From JAIBBG01 sp043748015 (lineage in GTDB: Bacteria; Bacteroidota; Bacteroidia; Flavobacteriales_D; Sanyastnellaceae): DNA of 17,167 bases. The position numbers and the translations under genes were made by a program. Under the pieces are notes generated by a model. That model was given only the letters and a program-made list of their open reading frames with translations. It was not told where the DNA came from and ran no database searches. Where the stretch lies: contig JAYTOA010000067.1 of the NCBI GenBank assembly GCA_043748015.1, positions 1-17,167 on the forward strand. Direction: 5' to 3'. Shown one piece after another: positions 1 to 7,038 of this stretch. Within the stretch, counting starts at the first letter, position 1. Every line of letters begins with the position of its first letter.

Positions 1-396
1 TTTGTCCAGTTTTTCTTGTGCAAATACTTTTGGTAAAACGCCACGCAGAGAAGGATTGTCTTTTTCAATAGCGTCCATTGCATCGTCAATGTCTTTGCCG
101 ATTGTTGGTTGAGTTGCTCTGCCCTGTATATATGACCAACGAGCTGTAACAGGAACAAAGAATACTTTCTCGGCTAAGTATTCATTTTTGTCTTCAGGAT
201 CGGCTCCTTCACTTTTTTGAGAAACTAGTTTCTGATATTGTTCTTCAAATGCATCTGATATATATTTCAGGAATATCAAACCTAAAGCAACGTGTTTGTA
301 TTCGGCAGCATCCATATTTTTACGGAGCTTGTCGGCTGCTTTCCAGAGTTTTTTCTCTAGCGGTTCTTCCTGTTCTGTCTTTGCTGTTTTAGCCAT
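1..396 (-). CDS. hsdM: Type I restriction-modification DNA methyltransferase subunit, N-terminal part (truncated by window edge)
   Basis: Reading the minus strand from the ATG at 394-396 gives 132 uninterrupted residues that run off the window at position 1. After a charged start (MAKTAKTEQEEPLEKKLW) comes the helical signature of the HsdM N-terminal domain: KAADKLRKNMDAAEYKHV followed by LGLIFLKYISDAFEE at about residues 19-52. In this family the domain precedes the N6-adenine methyltransferase domain and helps hold target DNA in the HsdM2HsdS complex. The SAM-binding and NPPF/Y catalytic motifs would lie beyond the edge, so activity cannot be judged. hsdS and hsdR, if present, would lie outside the window, since nothing upstream of this gene resembles them. 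Identification is by recognition of the family pattern. Confidence 0.9.
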   Translation of the reverse strand, partial: MAKTAKTEQEEPLEKKLWKAADKLRKNMDAAEYKHVALGLIFLKYISDAFEEQYQKLVSQKSEGADPEDKNEYLAEKVFFVPVTARWSYIQGRATQPTIGKDIDDAMDAIEKDNPSLRGVLPKVFAQEKLDK

Positions 397-431
397 TATT
401 GTCTTTTAATATATTATTCGTTTTTAGGGAG

Positions 432-466
432 TAAAGTTAGTTTTTTAAAACCTGTTATTGTCAAAA
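432..466 (-). promoter_or_regulatory. Candidate promoter of hsdM
   Basis: On the minus strand TAACTTTA (432-439) matches seven of eight positions of the Bacteroidota -7 element TAnnTTTG. A TTTTG (462-466) lies upstream with a gap of about 22 nt and could serve as the -33 element. It sits 36 nt before the hsdM ATG. The spacing is at the long end, so confidence is modest. Confidence 0.4.
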
Positions 467-594
467 GTTGCCGTCAAAGTGGCAACCGTCCACTGTGTCG
501 TGTGGTGGGTGGACTTTGGGTGCGGTTGGGCAAAATTAAATGTGGTGTTTTTGGGTCGGCAAGTGCGATGGCAAAACACCTCTTTTAATTTTGC
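467..594. repeat. Cluster of three hairpins: structured non-coding element
   Basis: Three inverted repeats follow each other. The first is GTTGCC (467-472) with GGCAAC (481-486). The second is GTCCAC (488-493) with GTGGAC (509-514). The third is long: 530-551 pairs with 573-594 at 20 of 22 positions, made of an 11-bp perfect block (GCAAAATTAAA with TTTAATTTTGC), a 3-nt internal loop with one G-C pair, and an 8-bp perfect block (GGTGTTTT with AAAACACC), closing a 21-nt loop. The plus strand is unusually G/T-rich here and no credible protein is encoded. It could be a structured RNA, a REP-like dispersed repeat, or a folded recombination site. No known family was recognised. Confidence 0.6.
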
Positions 595-671
595 GAAGGG
601 TTGGCTGTCGAGGCGTTTTTTCTGTCTGTTCATTGTTGCACTGTCGGTCTTTTAGGGTTGCTTGTAACAAT

Positions 672-687
672 CATATACGATAATATG
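672..687. repeat. Short inverted repeat CATAT...ATATG
   Basis: CATAT (672-676) and ATATG (683-687) form a 5-bp stem with a 6-nt loop. Flanking bases (TGTAACAAT on the left, TGCACA on the right) could extend it imperfectly with an asymmetric bulge. It lies at the junction between the hairpin cluster and the regulator remnant. Function unknown. Confidence 0.3.
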
Positions 688-700
688 TGCACAGCTAAAA

Positions 701-932
701 ATTTACAGGCGTTTCGAAGGAGATGGTGATACCTTTTTTAGGACTGACGTAGTTCTGAAAAACGATTAATTACCACCATCCCTTGAGCATAATAGCCGAT
801 AGGGAACAGAACATTGAACTGATTGCTAAAGGGATGACCTCTAACGAATTTAGAAATAAAACTATTGGAGAAATACGTACGGCTTTGACGGCGATGCGTT
901 TACTGAAATCACAAAATCAATTTCAAAAATGA
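701..932 (+). pseudogene. Decayed remnant of a LuxR-type (NarL/FixJ) response regulator C-terminus
   Basis: In the frame 759-932 the translation after the stop at 756-758 reads through IIADREQNIELIAKGMTSNE and then IGEIRTALTAMRLLKS before a TGA at 930-932. This resembles the LuxR HTH signature (LTxREqEilxLIAxGmtnkEI ... RTVexHrxnLLkK), with the central helix damaged. Just upstream, in a frame shifted by one (701-766), EGDGDTFFRTDVVLKND resembles the link between receiver and HTH domains in these regulators. No start codon, receiver domain or continuous frame remains, so this is an internally frameshifted fragment. The HTH resemblance is fairly clear; the upstream fragment is less certain. Confidence 0.5.
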
Positions 933-1042
933 TTTCAAAGTGAAACTATTGTACGTTGGAATATTCTTCACTAAAAGTCCGTGACTTAAGCATCCACTAT
1001 CTGAGTCCACGTTCCCATAACCAATTTCCCGATACCCAATAC

Positions 1043-1068
1043 AAAAAAGGCTGCCAACATTGGCAGCC
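1043..1068 (-). terminator. Rho-independent terminator of the type A T9SS protein gene
   Basis: Perfect 9-bp inverted repeat (1049-1057 with 1060-1068, GGCTGCCAA type) with a very tight loop, followed on the minus strand by six T residues (1043-1048). It begins 22 nt after the TAA at 1091-1093, the position expected for ending that transcript. Confidence 0.9.
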
Positions 1069-1090
1069 CTTTTCATTCTCAAAAAATATC

Positions 1091-3682
1091 TTATTGCTTG
1101 ATCAGTGGCATCGTTTGCACGTTTGTGCCATTAACCACTTTCACAAAATAGTATCCTGCAGAAAGATCACTCAGGTCTAACTGGAAGCGACGGAATTTTT
1201 CAGCGTTCGCTTCAAAGATTGATGAAATCAATTTGCCATCAAGTCCGGAAATCAATACGTTGATTCCTGACTTTGTGTCGAGGTTGTTGAGATTAACCGT
1301 TATTCCTTCGTTGGTTGGATTCGGGAAAAACGTGAACTCAAGTTCAAGTCCTACAGAATAATTTGTGTTCATTCCAGGATTGAAACTATTGTAGATACAA
1401 GATCCATCATCATAGTTGGCTGCAGGATTGTAATTCACTGCTGCGTTATCCATACATCCTGCGACTGAATTGCAATCTACGTTGATACCAATCAAATCAG
1501 TTGTAGTTGATCCATAGAACAACGAACCTTCATTAAAACTATTGGCACTGCTGATCATATAGTAACCTCCATTCCATCCATCACCCCATGAGTCATTCAT
1601 TTGCAACTCATAACAACCATCAGGCAAACAGAGTGTTGTGGTATATGTATTCCAGCTTGAATATCCACCACCTGATGCCACCACTTCACCGGCAGCATTC
1701 GTGAGATTCCAGGAAATTTCCGAGCCCCATGATTCGGTCACAATTGTGATAACTACCGCGTTCGACTCGCACGGCTCAGCATAAGAACATGAGCCATCAT
1801 CAATAGTTGCTGATGCATTGTAATTCAACGCAGCTGGATCAGTACAACCGGAAACATCTCCACAATTTCCGTTCAAACTGAATTGAATGGTTTGCGTTTG
1901 CATCGCGGCATCAAGATGCGAATTGATGATTTGAATTCCTCCTGCATTGATCCAGAAATATCCGTTATACCAACCGTTCAATCCCGCTGAATTGGTCATG
2001 ATGGCTGTGTAACAAACACCTGCTTGCAAGCAAAGCATTGTATTTACAATAGAGTTATTGTTATAGTTATTTCCAAAGTAGACAACATTGCCATCAGCAT
2101 CTAAAATCTCAAGTTGCACTTGGTTGCCATTGGCAAATGTGCATAGATACAGCTGTGCATTCACACTGCCAACACCATTGCAATATGTGCAACTTCCATC
2201 ATCAGATGTTGCAGCAGGATTGTAATTGGTCGCCCCTGAATCTGTACAACCTGTAATGACACATGAACCGTCATCAAAGATGGCTGCGGGATTGTAATTA
2301 GAAGCAGCAGGATTCATGCAACCGGAGATGACATTTGCTGTGCATCCTTCTGAGTTAATACTCAATATTCCAACACCAACATTTCCACTTGAAATGGTGT
2401 AAGTTGTAGTAATACCGAGGGCGGTGATTTGCAGATAGCCACCATTCCATCCATCACCAAATGAATCATTCATCAAAACAGTATAACATCCATCATTCAA
2501 ACAAATCGATTCAACAATAGATCCGCTCACCTGATAATTAGCACCTGCGAATAAAACCTGCCCACTTTCATCTACAATAGTGAAAGAACATTCACTAGCG
2601 AAAGCGGCTGTCGTCATGTTAACGACTGCAGTTACTGCAGATTCGCAATCAACAGGGAACACGCAACTTCCATCGTCCAAATTTGCATAGGCATTGTAAT
2701 TCGCAGCTTCCGGATTGGTGCAACCGGGAATCGAAGTGCAAGTGCCGTCTATGGAGAAGATTGATAATTCTGTGGTCAAATTGGAATTCAAAGATTCATT
2801 CATGATTTGAACACCGTTGACATTTATCCAGAAATAACCATTGCTCCATCCCGTAGCTCCAACAGCATTTGCCATGATGGCTGTATAGCACATTCCGGCT
2901 TGCAGACACAAGGAGAAATAAACTATCTGACCATTGCCTAGTCCGGAAACGTGTTGTACAACATTGCCATTGCTGTCCACAATATCAAGTACAGTTTGAG
3001 CGCCATTGGAGAATGTGCACACATATAGTGTAGCAATGGTGCTACCCTCGCCATTGCAATATTCACAAGATCCGTCATCTGTATTTGCACTTGCATTGTA
3101 ATTCAATGCCGTTGGATCAGTACAGCCCGTGTAAATACAAGATCCGTCATCCTGGGTGGCCAATGGATTATAGTTGGAAGCAGTTGGGTTCGTACATCCA
3201 CTTACAAAACTGGCGCAGGTGAGGTTAAGCACAAAAGCGCCATTGACACCACCAAAGCCACCTACACGAATGAGATAATTCACTCCCGGCTGGCTGGTGA
3301 AATTCAGTGTACTGGCCAGACTGCTGCAACCATCATCATTGCCTGCTATACATGCAAGGGAACCGCATGCGCCTGAGTATACATGAATCTTGGTGTCGAA
3401 AGTTGTTCCTGCGCCGCACGTAAATGCAGTAAGTTGATGAGATTCTGTATCCGAAAATGAATACCACTTTTGACCGCCTGTTCCTACAGAAGTGATGCAT
3501 TGACCCGCTCCTGAAGAGACGTTGTCATTCAAAACGTCTATGGTATTTCCACTTTCTATGCTTCCACATTGCAAAGGAATAGCTTCCGAACAGCTGTTTC
3601 CTGTTGGGATTTCCTGTGCGTAAGTGAAGAGTGAAATGAGAATAAAAACGAGAACATGAGATAAGGTATACAATGTTTTCAT
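1091..3682 (-). CDS. Secreted T9SS type A repeat protein with seven DDGSC repeats and a 292-residue internal duplication
   Basis: The ATG at 3682 is chosen because it starts a clear signal peptide (MKTLYTLSHVLVFILISLFTYAQ); an in-frame ATG at 3733 would add 17 polar residues in front of it. The mature part starts with a PPC-like beta domain (about 25-156). Seven 21-residue repeats ending in DDGSC follow, at 162, 186, 320, 454, 478, 612 and 742, alternating with two kinds of roughly 100-residue domain: type A (209-315, 501-607) and type B (346-447, 638-737, with a DSFGDGWNGG or DSWGDGWNGG motif). The end (about 780-863) is a T9SS type A sorting domain, with FFPNPTNEG and a terminal VVNGTNVQTMPLIKQ. 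It is probably exported and anchored on the cell surface, possibly binding calcium through the Asp-rich repeats. Ligand unknown. It is 115 bp downstream of mnmA on the same strand. Confidence 0.88.
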   Translation of the reverse strand: MKTLYTLSHVLVFILISLFTYAQEIPTGNSCSEAIPLQCGSIESGNTIDVLNDNVSSGAGQCITSVGTGGQKWYSFSDTESHQLTAFTCGAGTTFDTKIHVYSGACGSLACIAGNDDGCSSLASTLNFTSQPGVNYLIRVGGFGGVNGAFVLNLTCASFVSGCTNPTASNYNPLATQDDGSCIYTGCTDPTALNYNASANTDDGSCEYCNGEGSTIATLYVCTFSNGAQTVLDIVDSNGNVVQHVSGLGNGQIVYFSLCLQAGMCYTAIMANAVGATGWSNGYFWINVNGVQIMNESLNSNLTTELSIFSIDGTCTSIPGCTNPEAANYNAYANLDDGSCVFPVDCESAVTAVVNMTTAAFASECSFTIVDESGQVLFAGANYQVSGSIVESICLNDGCYTVLMNDSFGDGWNGGYLQITALGITTTYTISSGNVGVGILSINSEGCTANVISGCMNPAASNYNPAAIFDDGSCVITGCTDSGATNYNPAATSDDGSCTYCNGVGSVNAQLYLCTFANGNQVQLEILDADGNVVYFGNNYNNNSIVNTMLCLQAGVCYTAIMTNSAGLNGWYNGYFWINAGGIQIINSHLDAAMQTQTIQFSLNGNCGDVSGCTDPAALNYNASATIDDGSCSYAEPCESNAVVITIVTESWGSEISWNLTNAAGEVVASGGGYSSWNTYTTTLCLPDGCYELQMNDSWGDGWNGGYYMISSANSFNEGSLFYGSTTTDLIGINVDCNSVAGCMDNAAVNYNPAANYDDGSCIYNSFNPGMNTNYSVGLELEFTFFPNPTNEGITVNLNNLDTKSGINVLISGLDGKLISSIFEANAEKFRRFQLDLSDLSAGYYFVKVVNGTNVQTMPLIKQ
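1397..3199 (-). repeat. Coding tandem duplication: unit R-R-A-R-B repeated with an 876-bp period
   Basis: Within the type A protein gene every element recurs at exactly 292 residues: DDGSC repeats 162/454, 186/478 and 320/612, A domains 209/501, B domains 346/638. Unit 1 is 3199-2324, unit 2 is 2323-1448, and a final seventh DDGSC repeat (1459-1397) caps the array. The constant spacing means no net indel in these intervals since duplication, although the amino-acid sequences have diverged considerably. Confidence 0.85.
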
Positions 3683-3797
3683 GCGTGAGTAAGAATTTTT
3701 GGTTGCTATATAAGGTGTACTTTGAATAGCCAATAGTAGGCAATATTCAACTTGGTTGACCTAAAACTCTGTAAAAAAGTTGCACCGTGTTCACAAA

Positions 3798-4988
3798 TCA
3801 AGAAATTACACCACTCCCTATGAGTTCGTCATCTTTGTACCAAGCTGCAAACTGACCTCGTGCGATACCACGTTGATTCTCACTGAATACAAGATAAAGT
3901 CCCATTTCTCGTCTATATAATTGACAGCCAAACAATGGTTGCCTGTATCTGATTCTTACTTCATAAGTTACCTCTTCGCCAATGGCCAATTCCAGATCAG
4001 GTCTTATCCAGTGAATATCGGAAGTTGGAATGAACAATCCCTTGCGCAACAGTGCGGGATGATCTTCTCCCTGACCTACATAAACAAGATTTTTTGTCGT
4101 GTCTGTTTCTACAATAAATAGCGGAATAGCCTTTCCTCCAACACCCAATCCTTTGCGCTGACCAATCGTGAAAAAATGCGCTCCAGTATGTTCACCTGCC
4201 AACACTCCATCTGATTCCTGAAAAACATACGGATCAGTAAATACTTTGAGCTCTTCTTCAGAAATACCGCTGAAATTTTTAGTGGGGTAAAGCAATTCGC
4301 TTGGCGGCAATTCGATAATTTTTCCCTTCTTGATATCCAACTGTTGTTGCAGAAAAGTCGGCAATTTCACTTTACCAATAAAGCAAAGTCCCTGAGAATC
4401 TTTTTTCGCTGCATTGGGCAAGCCAATTTCTTCCGCCAGGATTCTTACTTCAGGCTTTGTTAGATGTCCGATAGGAAAAAGAGCATGCTTCAATTGTTGT
4501 TGATTCAACTGACACAAGAAATAGCTCTGGTCCTTATTTGTATCAATACCCGCAAGCAATCGAAATATTTCGTTGCCGTTTTCATCCATAAAAGAATCCT
4601 TGAGACAATAGTGACCGGTGGCTACGCAGTCAGCTTTCAGATTGATGGCCGCTTCGAGAAATAGATCAAATTTTATTTCCCGGTTACAAAGCACATCCGG
4701 ATTAGGCGTTCTTCCTGCCTGATATTCACGAAACATGTAGTCGACTATTCTCTCTTTATATTGAACACTCATGTCGAGCACATGAAATGGAATGCCCAAT
4801 TTTTCAGCTACAAGCATTGCATCGTTGCTGTCATCAATCCACGGACACACATTATTGATGGTGACAGATTCGTCGTGCCAGTTGCGCATGAAAATGGCTA
4901 CCACTTCATAGCCCTGCTGTAATAACAGATGAGCAGCAACGCTTGAATCAACACCTCCTGAAAGACCAACGACAACCCTTTTATTCAT
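3798..4988 (-). CDS. mnmA: tRNA-specific 2-thiouridylase MnmA
   Basis: This cytoplasmic enzyme (396 aa) makes the s2 group of 2-thiouridine at wobble position 34 of tRNAs for Lys, Glu and Gln, using ATP and a relayed persulfide sulfur. The ATP PP-loop SGGVDSS lies at residues 10-16. The catalytic Cys101 is in the AGRTPNPDVLCNREIKF block, and the second Cys202 is in KDSQGLCFIGK. FFTIGQRKGLGVGG at about 272-285 marks the central domain, and the C-terminal beta-barrel ends with RGIARGQFAAWY. About 30 residues between 225 and 262 lengthen the central domain compared with the E. coli enzyme; I recall similar insertions in other Bacteroidota. All key residues are present. The gene is divergent from the sigma factor gene and has no obvious functional link to the neighbouring surface proteins. 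Confidence 0.97.
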   Translation of the reverse strand: MNKRVVVGLSGGVDSSVAAHLLLQQGYEVVAIFMRNWHDESVTINNVCPWIDDSNDAMLVAEKLGIPFHVLDMSVQYKERIVDYMFREYQAGRTPNPDVLCNREIKFDLFLEAAINLKADCVATGHYCLKDSFMDENGNEIFRLLAGIDTNKDQSYFLCQLNQQQLKHALFPIGHLTKPEVRILAEEIGLPNAAKKDSQGLCFIGKVKLPTFLQQQLDIKKGKIIELPPSELLYPTKNFSGISEEELKVFTDPYVFQESDGVLAGEHTGAHFFTIGQRKGLGVGGKAIPLFIVETDTTKNLVYVGQGEDHPALLRKGLFIPTSDIHWIRPDLELAIGEEVTYEVRIRYRQPLFGCQLYRREMGLYLVFSENQRGIARGQFAAWYKDDELIGSGVIS

Positions 4989-4995
4989 GTGTGGG

Positions 4996-5003
4996 CAAAG
5001 TTA
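4996..5003 (-). promoter_or_regulatory. Candidate -7 element (TAnnTTTG) of mnmA
   Basis: TAACTTTG on the minus strand is an exact match to the Bacteroidota -7 consensus and ends only 7 nt before the mnmA ATG. Transcription would begin at or next to the start codon, making the mRNA leaderless or nearly so. No TTG at the expected -33 spacing was found, so the promoter is not certain. Confidence 0.5.
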
Positions 5004-5071
5004 GTTCGTTCCCGTAAGAAAGAAAATTGAGGTGAATCAAGGTGAAAGTTCTAATTGATATTCCGAAGATA

Positions 5072-5079
5072 TACATTTG
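5072..5079 (+). promoter_or_regulatory. Candidate housekeeping -7 element (TAnnTTTG) of the sigma factor operon
   Basis: TACATTTG matches the Bacteroidota -7 consensus. A TTG at 5055-5057 is upstream but with a short 14-nt gap. The start codon is 45 nt downstream. This could provide basal expression beside the ECF-like promoter that follows it. Confidence 0.45.
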
Positions 5080-5083
5080 TGTT

Positions 5084-5112
5084 GGCAACCAATTCGGTTA
5101 ATCATCGTCTAA
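5084..5112 (+). promoter_or_regulatory. Candidate ECF-type autoregulatory promoter of the sigma factor operon
   Basis: GGCAACC (5084-5090) and CGTCTAA (5106-5112) are separated by 15 nt. This resembles the general ECF promoter plan of an AAC-containing -35 box and a CGTC-type -10 box. The GTG start is 12 nt after it. ECF sigma genes commonly activate themselves, so the location fits. Similar CAAC...CG pairs occur before the three downstream adhesin genes. The assignment rests on pattern only. Confidence 0.4.
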
Positions 5113-5124
5113 AAGAAGAACCTT

Positions 5125-5721
5125 GTGACAGATAATAAGCAATTACAAGCATTAATTTCTGGATGTCTCAAAGGAGACAGGCGTTCGCAGCAGGCCATCC
5201 ATAAACTTTTTTATGGTAAGATGAAAGCCGTTTGCATGCGTTATACAAGGGATTCTGATCAGGCAATGGACATTCTTCAGGAAGGATTCCTCAAGGTTTT
5301 TAATAATCTTGAACGATACTCCGGAGTAGGAACATTCGAAGGTTGGGTCAGAAGGATAATGGTCAATCTCTCCATTGACCGTTTTCGAAAACTAAAACAC
5401 GATTTCATCCTTTTAGGGGAAAATCAAAGTGTTGAAGATTGGGGAGAAGAAGTGGAAGATGAAGAACAAGCGGAGAATGACGAGATATACGACATCACTC
5501 CTGAACAGATAATTGACGCAATGCAGCAATTATCGCCGGCCTATAGAACTGTTTTTAACTTATACGTTTACGAGGATTATACGCATCAGGACATTGCTGA
5601 GGCATTGGGAATTAGTGTAGGGACGAGCAAAAGCAACTACGCGAAAGCCCGGAAAAACATGAAGAAACTATTACTTAAGAATTTAAAGAATCTGAATGAG
5701 CAAAATTCTAACTCCTTTTGA
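5125..5721 (+). CDS. RNA polymerase ECF-type sigma factor (sigma-70 family, RpoE-like)
   Basis: A 198-residue protein that directs RNA polymerase to a set of promoters. Region 2 covers about residues 25-92, with core-binding and -10 recognition features (SDQAMDILQEGFLKVFNNL, then FEGWVRRIMVNLSIDRFRK). Region 4 covers about 128-183, with LSPAYRTVFNLYVYEDYTH and the helix-turn-helix DIAEALGISVGTSKSNYAKA. Region 3 is absent, as in all ECF sigmas. The linker between regions 2 and 4 (about 103-127) is strikingly acidic. The start is GTG at 5125, since no ATG precedes the conserved part in frame; an A/G-rich stretch lies just upstream. The end overlaps the next gene by 26 nt, so the two are probably translationally coupled, which is typical of a sigma and anti-sigma pair. 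Confidence 0.95.
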   Translation: MTDNKQLQALISGCLKGDRRSQQAIHKLFYGKMKAVCMRYTRDSDQAMDILQEGFLKVFNNLERYSGVGTFEGWVRRIMVNLSIDRFRKLKHDFILLGENQSVEDWGEEVEDEEQAENDEIYDITPEQIIDAMQQLSPAYRTVFNLYVYEDYTHQDIAEALGISVGTSKSNYAKARKNMKKLLLKNLKNLNEQNSNSF

Positions 5722-7006
5722 GAGACATCTGAAAGAGAAAATTGCGGACTACGAAATGCCTTACGAGTCGCGTAGTTGGTTCGCAATTCAGAAAACAATG
5801 AGTCTTTCCAAAGCCGGAAATTATCCTTGGCTGGTGGCTCTTGTGGCTGCAGCTGTTGTGACTGCTGGCGGTTCTATCGCTTTGTATCACACACAACACA
5901 GTCCATCTTCTGCGCACGTTGTTATTACGGAAACCCGTTTTGACAGCCCGATCCAGATTTCACAAATGATTTCTTCTGCTGCAACTCTCAACGTTGCGGA
6001 GTACGAGAAATCTATGTACGGTTCTGAAATCCTTGAGAAGAAAGTTTCAGCCAATCAATCTCTCAATACCGCTCAAAACAATAGTACTTCTGTTGGAAGT
6101 AATGATTTGAACATAGGCGCTTCATCAACAACAAATCAAGCAGTTAATACTGCAAATGATACAAATTCAGGTGGCACTTTAGACCCAAATTCTGCAACAG
6201 ATAAAACTGCCAAAGCAGACATTGAAGCGAAAGCTGCAAACGTGATTGGTTTCGCAAGCAATGTGAGAAGTGCTTGTGAAGGAATTGAAGTGGACTTTGA
6301 TGTAACCAACGGACCTAAAGACGGAAGCTATCTGTGGAATTTTGGTGACGGTCACTTCAGCGATGCGGTGAATCCAAAGCATAAGTATGCGAAGTCAGGA
6401 AGCTATGATGTTTCTCTTTCAGTGACCAGCGACAAAGGTCAGATCAATACGACTGTTGTCAATGACATGATCAACATCAGGCCTGCTCCAAATGCAAGTT
6501 TCCTTTGGGAGTTTGTGAATGATATACCTGATGCTCCGGCTGTTCGAATCATTAACGTAAGCACAAATGCTATCAGCTATGACTGGAACTTTAATGACGG
6601 CGCCAACTCAAAGCAGATGAATCCTGAGACGGCAATAGATATTAAAGGAAAGAAAATGATCGCACTCACTGCACGTAACGAGCACGGTTGTATCGATGCA
6701 GCTGTAAAGACTATCAGTATCAACAGTGACTTTGCGCTCAATGCTCCTTCTGCTTTCACTCCTGGAAGAGAGACTTTCATGCCTTCTGGCTTGAAGCAAA
6801 GCAAAGCCAACTTTGTGATGACTATCTACACTGTAAGCGGAGAGAAAGTCTATGAAACATCGAACAGGCTGAAAGGATGGGATGGAAAAATTGCCGGAAT
6901 TGGCGTTGCCTCTTCTGGTGAGTCTTTCCGCTGGAAGATTATTATTACCAACGATTTGACGAAAGAACAAAAATATTTTAACGGAACATTGACGGTTTCT
7001 CCTTAA
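5696..7006 (+). CDS. Putative transmembrane anti-sigma/sensor protein with two PKD domains and a divergent T9SS type B-like C-terminal domain
   Basis: The start ATG lies inside the end of the sigma gene. Residues 1-43 are a basic cytoplasmic tail (FERHLKEKIADYEMPYESRS, then WFAIQKTM). It resembles the short tail with a conserved Trp that I recall in Bacteroidota membrane proteins encoded after ECF sigmas. One transmembrane segment follows (about 44-64, WLVALVAAAVVTAGGSIALY), with no cleavable signal. Residues 110-182 form a Ser/Thr/Asn-rich linker. PKD 1 spans about 183-262 (LWNFGDG) and PKD 2 about 265-343 (DWNFNDG). Residues 345-436 align with gliding-type sorting domains (NAPSAFTPG ... SGEKVYETS ... 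GWDGK ... FNGTLTVSP) but lack the DNDGxND loop of the three neighbouring adhesins. The inferred role is to hold the sigma factor at the membrane and respond to periplasmic or T9SS status. Alternatively it is a tethered structural protein. The sigma-binding role is unproven. Confidence 0.75.
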   Translation: MSKILTPFERHLKEKIADYEMPYESRSWFAIQKTMSLSKAGNYPWLVALVAAAVVTAGGSIALYHTQHSPSSAHVVITETRFDSPIQISQMISSAATLNVAEYEKSMYGSEILEKKVSANQSLNTAQNNSTSVGSNDLNIGASSTTNQAVNTANDTNSGGTLDPNSATDKTAKADIEAKAANVIGFASNVRSACEGIEVDFDVTNGPKDGSYLWNFGDGHFSDAVNPKHKYAKSGSYDVSLSVTSDKGQINTTVVNDMINIRPAPNASFLWEFVNDIPDAPAVRIINVSTNAISYDWNFNDGANSKQMNPETAIDIKGKKMIALTARNEHGCIDAAVKTISINSDFALNAPSAFTPGRETFMPSGLKQSKANFVMTIYTVSGEKVYETSNRLKGWDGKIAGIGVASSGESFRWKIIITNDLTKEQKYFNGTLTVSP

Positions 7007-7038
7007 CCAAAACGAACATCACTTGACGTGTGTTTGTT

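Noticed and set aside
445..655. Two small overlapping open frames on opposite strands (65 and 62 residues)
   Set aside because: They lie over the hairpin cluster, have no recognisable motif, odd composition (many Trp, Cys and Phe) and no supporting leader. They look like by-products of a stop-poor G/T-rich stretch.
956..1180. A 74-residue plus-strand frame
   Set aside because: It runs through the terminator and into the antisense of the type A protein gene; there is no sign of a protein family.
1397..3199. Regular repeats considered as a CRISPR or DNA satellite array
   Set aside because: They are in-frame protein repeats separated by folded domains, with diverged DNA and no constant repeat/spacer pattern.
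3683..3733. Upstream ATG at 3733 for the type A protein
   Set aside because: It would place 17 polar residues ahead of an otherwise standard signal peptide starting at 3682.
3770..3800. Terminator or promoter between mnmA and the type A protein gene
   Set aside because: A T6 run on the minus strand has only a wobble-rich weak stem before it, and TTGATTTG over the mnmA stop codon is one mismatch from a -7 element with a long leader; neither is convincing.
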